From NCBI GenBank assembly GCA_029932425.1, contig JAOZQC010000076.1, positions 1 through 9,529 on the forward strand: a stretch of DNA of 9,529 bases, given 5' to 3'. The stretch's first letter is position 1. Every line of letters starts with the position of its first letter. This stretch comes from Planctomycetota bacterium (GTDB lineage: Bacteria; Planctomycetota; JAJSAM01). Made by a program: the position numbers and the translations under genes. Positions 1 to 6,300 of the stretch are shown here, one piece after another. The notes below the pieces were generated by a model. That model saw only the letters and a program-made list of their open reading frames with translations, made no database searches and was not told where the DNA came from.

Positions 1-315
1 CTCGAGCGCTGCGCCCGGCTCGCCGAGCGGCCGGGGGTCACCTGCCGAACGCTCCTCGGGCAGTCCACCCGGATCCACCACACCCTGGCGGGGATGGTGG
101 AGGAGGAGATGCCGGACCTGGTGCTCATGAGCGCCCACGGGCAGGGAAGCCACCGGGAACGCCCGGCCTGTCCCTACGGCCTCGTGAGCGGTTACCTCCT
201 CTCCTACGGATCGACGCCGATTCTGATCCTGCAGGAGGAGGAGCGGATCCCGGAGAAGAGACCGGTGTCCGACACCTTCTTCCACCGTCCGAAGGAGCGG
301 ACCCGGCTCTGGTGA
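1..315 (+). CDS. Universal stress protein (Usp/UspA superfamily), C-terminal part; 5' end outside window
   Basis: The frame is open from base 1 and stops with TGA at 313-315, giving 104 residues with no N-terminus. It shows the second half of a Usp alpha/beta fold: a helix ending in VEEEMPDLVLMSAHG (a variant of the family's ADLIVMGAHG strand and loop), then PYGLVSGYLLSYGSTPILILQ, which matches the family's PYGSV...YGTTPLLIVQ ending. Usp proteins are small cytoplasmic dimers, many binding ATP, induced by stress or growth arrest. The usual ATP loop, G-2x-G-9x-G-(S/T), is imperfect here: G47-x-G49, ten residues, then G60-L61, so ATP binding is doubtful. About 24 charged residues follow the last predicted strand, which is longer than a minimal Usp. 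The stop overlaps the start of the glucan synthase gene, implying one transcript. An internal ATG at 94 is in frame but lies inside the fold and is not the real start. The family call is firm; the specific role is unknown. Confidence 0.85.
   Translation, partial: LERCARLAERPGVTCRTLLGQSTRIHHTLAGMVEEEMPDLVLMSAHGQGSHRERPACPYGLVSGYLLSYGSTPILILQEEERIPEKRPVSDTFFHRPKERTRLW
292..297 (+). promoter_or_regulatory. Possible Shine-Dalgarno (AAGGAG) for the glucan synthase gene
   Basis: AAGGAG lies inside the end of the Usp coding region, 14 bases before the GTG at 312 and 17 before the ATG at 315. Both spacings are longer than the usual 5-10 bases. The site favours GTG slightly, but re-initiation by ribosomes finishing the overlapping Usp gene may matter more than this site. 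Confidence 0.35.
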
Positions 316-3300
316 TGACCGACCCCGGAGAGGCTTCCCGCCCCCCCTCCGACGCCGCCCTCCTGGCCCGGAAGCACCGGGACACGGGGGGTGCGCGCCC
401 CCGCCGGGTAAGGGCGATCCGCCGCGAGACCCGGAGACTCGGGCGCCGGTTCGACCGGATCTACCAGGCCCTCCGCCCGCAAGCGCCCGGGGATCGGCCC
501 CCGGGCTCGGAGTGGCTCCTCGACAACGAGTTCCTCATCCGCTCCGCGCTCCGGCGGGTCCGGGAGGGCCTGCCCCCCTCCTTCTGGCGGGAGCTGCCCC
601 GCGTGGCGGGCGAGCGGGGCGGCGAACCCCGCATCCGGGCGGTGGCCCGGGCCCTCATCGAGGAGGGCTGGGGGCAGCTCGAGATCGAGGCGGTGGTCCG
701 CTTCCTCCGGCGCTACCAGCAGGTGCTCCCCCTCACCATGGGGGAGCTCTGGGCCCTCCCCAACGTCCTGCGCATGGAGATCCTGTCCGACCTGGCGGCG
801 GTGGCGGAGGAGGCCCTCCTTCCCGACCGTTCGGTCCCCGCGGGGATCGGGATCGAGGAGGCGCGGGAGGGGCGGGAGGCGGAGGACCGGCCCATCGCGG
901 AGCGCGTCCTCTCCCTCCGGACCCTGCGGATCCAGGACTGGAAGTCCTTCTTCGAACGCGTCTCCGGGGTGGAGGACGTTCTCCGGCTCGACCCGGCGGG
1001 GGCCTACCGGGCCATGGACTTCCCCACGCGCGACCGGTACCGCAAGGCGGTGGAACGTCTCTCCCGCGCCTCCCGCCGCCCCGAGACCGAGGTGGCCGCC
1101 GCCTGCGTCCGGCTCGCGGAGGAAGCGGCCGAGGGGGACCCGCGCCGGAGACACGTGGGCTACTACCTCCTGGACGAGGGCCGCCGCCGGCTCGAGGCGG
1201 AAATCGGGGCGCGGGCGGGAGCGGTGGTGCGCCTGGGCCGGGCGTTCCGCGGGGCCGCGGTGCCCGCCTACCTGCTGGCGCTCACCGGGGTGACGGCGTG
1301 CATCCTGGCTCTCCTGGCGGGCGCCCTCCCCTTCGACTCCCGGCTCCTCTCGGGGGTGGTCCTCGTCCTCGCCGCGATCCCCGCGAGCGCGGTGGCCCTG
1401 GCCCTGGTCCACTGGGCGGTCTCCTTCGTCGTCCCTCCCCGGATCCTTCCCAAGATGGAATTCGCGGGGCCGATCCCGGCGCGCTTCCGGACGTTGATCG
1501 CCATCCCCGCCCTCCTCACCGATCCCCGGGAGATCGACGCCCTGGCGGCGCAGATGGAGACCACCTGGCTCTCCGATCCCGACGACGCCTTCACGGTGGT
1601 CCTCCTCTCGGACCTCGCCGACGCGCCCGAGGAGGAGACGGCGTTGGACAAGGACCTCCTCGACCGCATGGTGGCGAGGATCCGGGAGCTGAACCGGCGC
1701 CACGGGAGGGCGGGCCGGGAGCCGTTCGGCCTCCTCCACCGCCGCCGCCGCTTCAATCCCGCGGAGGGCGTGTGGATGGGCTGGGAGCGCAAGCGGGGGA
1801 AGCTCGAGCAACTCCTCCTGCTCATCCGCGGGGAGGCCGTCCCCGACTTCGCGGTCCGGGAGGGGGGCGTCCGGGATCTCCGGTCCGTCCGCTACGTGAT
1901 CACGCTCGACGGGGACACCCTGGTGCCCCGGGGGGCCCTGCGCCGCCTGGTGGGCGTCATGGCCCATCCCCTGAACCGCCCCGAGTTCGATGAGCGGGGA
2001 CGGGTGCGGGCGGGCTATACGGTGATGCAGCCGCGCCTGGAGTGCCTGCCGGAGTCCGCCGGCCGATCGCTCTTCTCGCGCGTCTTCGCCGGCGACACCA
2101 CCCTGGACATCTACACCCACGCCGTCTCCGAGGTCTACCAGGACCTCTTCGGGGAGGGCATCTACGCGGGGAAGGGAATTCTCGACGCGGAGGCCTTCCT
2201 CACCTCCCTGGAAGGCCGGGTGCCGGAGAACGCCCTCCTCTCCCACGACCTCTTCGAGGGGGTGCACGGACGGGCGGCGCTGGTGGACGACGTCTACGTC
2301 CTGGAGGGATTCCCCTCCCACTACCTGACCTGGCTCAAGCGCACCCACCGCTGGATCCGAGGGGACTGGCAGCTCCTTCCCTGGCTCCTGCCCCGGGTCC
2401 CGCTCCGGGGGGGGGGACGCGCGCCGAATCCCCTGTCCCTCCTCGACCGCGCGAAGATCTTCGACAACCTGAGACGAAGCCTGGAGGCTCCCTCGCTCCT
2501 CCTTCTCCTGGCATCGGGATGGATCCTCGGGGCGGCCCCCGCGCTCACCTGGTTCCTCCTGGTCACGGCGTTCGTGGCCGTTCCCTTCCTCCTCGGCGGC
2601 CTCTCCTCCCTGGCGCTCCTGCTCCGCGCGCGCCTCGACGGGCGGTCCACGGTGAGCGTCCCGCCCCTGGCCTCCCGGTGGCAGCGCTGGGCGCTGGCCG
2701 TCGTCTTCCTCCCCCGGGAGGCGGTCACCGCCCTCGACGCGGTGCTCCGGGTGCTCTGGCGGCTCGCCGTGAGCCGCCGGCACCTGCTCCAGTGGGTGCC
2801 CGCCGCCGCGGAGGAGAGGTCCCTCGGCCGCCGCCGGGGCGCGGCCGCCCTTCTCCGCGCGTTCTGGCCCGGGCCGGGGACGGCCGCGATCCTGGCGCTC
2901 CTCCTCCTTTCCGTCCGGCCCGGCGCCCTCCCCGGAGCCGCCCCCGCCCTGGTGCTGTGGCTCCTCTCACCCCTGGCGGCGTGGTGGATCAGCCGGCCGG
3001 AGGTGGAACGGCCGCCCGCGCTGACCCGGGAGGACGAGCTCTTCCTGCGCCGCGTGGCCCGGATCACCTGCCACTTCTTCGAGCGGAACCTCGGCCCGGA
3101 GGATCACTGGCTGCCTCCGGACCACTACCAGGAGGAGCCGCTGGGGGTCCTCGCCCACCGGACCTCCCCCACCAACATCGGCCTGGCTCTGCTGTCGACC
3201 CTCTCCGCCTACGACCTCGGTTACCTCACGGCGCTGGACCTGAGCACCCGCGTGCGGGGCACGTTCCAGACCCTCCTCCGGCTGGAGCGGTACCGCGGCC

Positions 3301-6300
3301 ACTTCCTCAACTGGTACGACACGCGGGACCTCGCTCCCCTGGGCCCCCGCTACGTTTCCACGGTGGACAGCGGCAACCTGGCGGGATGCCTCCTCGTCCT
3401 CGGCCGGGCCCTGCCCGCGATCGCCTCCCTCCCCCTTCTCGGCCCCCGGCCGCAGGAGGGGCTCCTCGACACCGTGGCCGTCCTGGAGAGCGTGATCGAG
3501 AAGCTGGACCGGGGCCCGCGTCGCGAGGCGACGGCGAACCTGCGGGACGCGGTCCGCGGGATCGCCCGGAGCATCGCCTCCTCCGCCTCCGACCCCGCAT
3601 CCTGGATCGTCCTCCTGCGGTCGCTCGCGGACGACCTCGCGGGCGTCCTCGACCGGCGTCTCCTGGAGTTCCTGGAGACGGAGCCCGAGCACCTGGATCC
3701 CGGGTGCCTCGAGGAGCTCCAGACCTGGGTGGAGCGGCTCCACCACCACGTGGAGATCCAGCGGCGGTTCCTCGACACCCTCGCCCCCTGGATCGGGGCG
3801 CTCGCGGACCCCCCCGCCCTCTTCTCCTCCCCACCGGAACCGCTGCGCCGGTCCTGGGAGCGGGTCCGCCACCTGGGCGCCCGGGAGGTGACGGTGGGGG
3901 AGGCGGCGGACCGGGCGTCCGCGGTGGAGGTGGCCCTCGCCCGGCTGGAGCGGGCCTGTCTCCGGCGCCACCCGGAGGCGGCGGAATGGTGCCGCCGGCT
4001 GCGTACCTCCTGCCTGGCCGCCCACCACGAGGGGGAAGCCCTCCGCCGGGAGCTCGCGGAGCTCGGCGACCAGGCCGAGGAGCTCGCCCGGGAGATGGAC
4101 TTCCGTTTCCTCTACGACGGGGAAAGACACCTGTTCCGGATCGGGTACGACGTCGCGAAGGGCGAGCCCGACCCGAACCACTACGATCTCCTGGCCTCCG
4201 AGGCCCGGCTGGCGAGCCTGGCCGCGATCGCCAAGGGGGACGCACCGGAAACCCACTGGCTCCACCTCGGCCGGCCCTACACGCGGGCCGGGGGCCGCCG
4301 GGTGCTCCTCTCCTGGGGCGGCACGATGTTCGAGTACTGCATGCCCCTCCTCCTCGTGAAGAACCCGCCGGGATCCCTCCTCTGGGAGAGCTGCCGGAAC
4401 GCGGTCCGCCACCAGATCCGGGTGGCCCGGCGGCGCGGGATACCCTGGGGAGTCTCCGAGTCCGGGTTCTACGAGTTCGATTCCCGGCAGAGCTACCAGT
4501 ACCGCAGCTTCGGCGTCCCGGGACTGGGGTTGAAACGGGACCTCCACCGCGACCTGGTGGTGACCCCCTACGCCTCCGCCCTCGCCCTGCCCGTGACCCC
4601 GGGCGAGGCCGTGCGGAACCTCCGGAAGCTGGCGGCGCGGGGTCTCCTGGGCCCCCAGGGGTTCTACGAGGCCCTGGATCTCCGGGGGCCGGTCCGCGTG
4701 GAACATCCCGAGGGGGCGGTGGTCCGGTCCTACATGGCCCACCACCAGGGAATGATCCTCGCCGCCGTGGCGAACCTCCTCACGGGGGGCCGGCACGTGG
4801 CCCGCTTCCACGAGAACCGGGCCCTCCGCGCGGTGGAGCACCTCCTCCACGAGCAGATTCCCACCTGGGCCCCCCTGGAGAGCCTGGCCGGGGCGCGCAA
4901 GGTCCCCTCCGCGCCCGCGCCCGCCCGGAGACCCCTCGTGTCCTGGGAGGTGGAGGTCCCCGACCACGTGCCCCACTGGCAGATCCTCTCGAACGGCCGC
5001 TTCTCGGTCCTGCTCTCCAGCACCGGGTCCGGCGCCGCCCGCTACCGGGACCGGGAGCTCACGAGCTTCCGCGCCGACGGCACGCTCGAGCCCACGGGAA
5101 CCTGGATCTACCTCCGGGACGAGGAGACCGGGGATCTCTGGTCGGCCACCCACGAGCCGACGAGGGAGGCCCTCGTCGAGCCGGGGTGCGTCCTTTCCCC
5201 CCACGAGGTGGAGTTCCACGCCCGGAGGGGGAATCTCGTCCACCGGCTCGCGGTCACCGTCTCCCCCGTGCACGACGCCGAGCTCCGGAGGCTCACGCTC
5301 ATCAACGAAGGCGACCGGACGCGCCGGATCCTGGTCGCCGCCGCCGCCGAACCCGTCCTCGCCCCCCACGCCGAGCACCACCGCCACCCGGCCTTCTCCC
5401 GCCTCTTCCTCGAGGCCTCTTACCACGCGGAGGAGGGGGCGCTCCTCTTCACCCGCCGGCCCCGATCCCGCGGGGAGAAACCTCTCTTCCTGGGTCAGAC
5501 CCTCCGGGTGAACGGCTCCCGGGTGGAGCATCCGGAGCTGGAGACCCGCCGCGAGCGTTTCCTGGGCCGCGGGGGATCCTGGCGCCGGCCCGCGGCCCTC
5601 GCCGGGAGGGCCCCCGCCTTCGGCGGCGTGGAACGGCACCCGCTGGATCCGGTGATGGCCCTGGGCGCGGTGGTCACGCTCCCTCCCCACGCCCGCGCCA
5701 CCGTCCTCTTCGTGACCGCCGCCGCCGCCAGCCGGGCGGCGGTGCTCACCACCCTCCAGCGTTGCTCCGGAACGCAGGCCGCGGGCTGGACCTTCGATCG
5801 GGCGCGGGCCCAGACCGAGCGCCTCCTCGACTGGCTGGGCCTGGACCCCGCCGAGATGCGCGATCTGTCGGACGTGTTCACCGCGCTCGTGAGCCCGCTC
5901 CCCCACCTGCGCCCGCCCCCGGAGCGGCTCGCGGCCAACGTCCTGGGGCAACCCCATCTCTGGCCCTTCGGCATCTCCGGCGACCTGCCCCTGCTCCTGG
6001 TCCACGCCGAGCGGGGGGAAGCCACGCCGCTCCTCCTCTCCCTGATCCGCGCCTTCGTCTACTGGCGCTCCCGGGGCTTCTCCTTCGACCTCGTGGTCCT
6101 CGATCACCGGGGCGGCGGCTACGTGGATCCGTTCCGCGACCGGCTCCTGGCCGAGGTCCGGCGGCGCCTGCCCCAGGCCGCCCCTCCCCCGGGAGAGGGG
6201 CTCTTCGTGCTGCGCGCCGACCAGCTCGGAGAGGAGGTCAAGACCCTGCTGGAAGCCACGGCCCGGGTCGTGCTCCGGGCCGACGGCCCCTCCCTCCGCC

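Noticed and set aside
2340..2372. Apparent loss of the QxxRW motif of processive glycosyltransferases (RTHRW instead)
   Set aside because: As I recall, NdvB/ChvB proteins themselves have RxHRW followed by RGDWQ here, so this is family-typical and not a defect.
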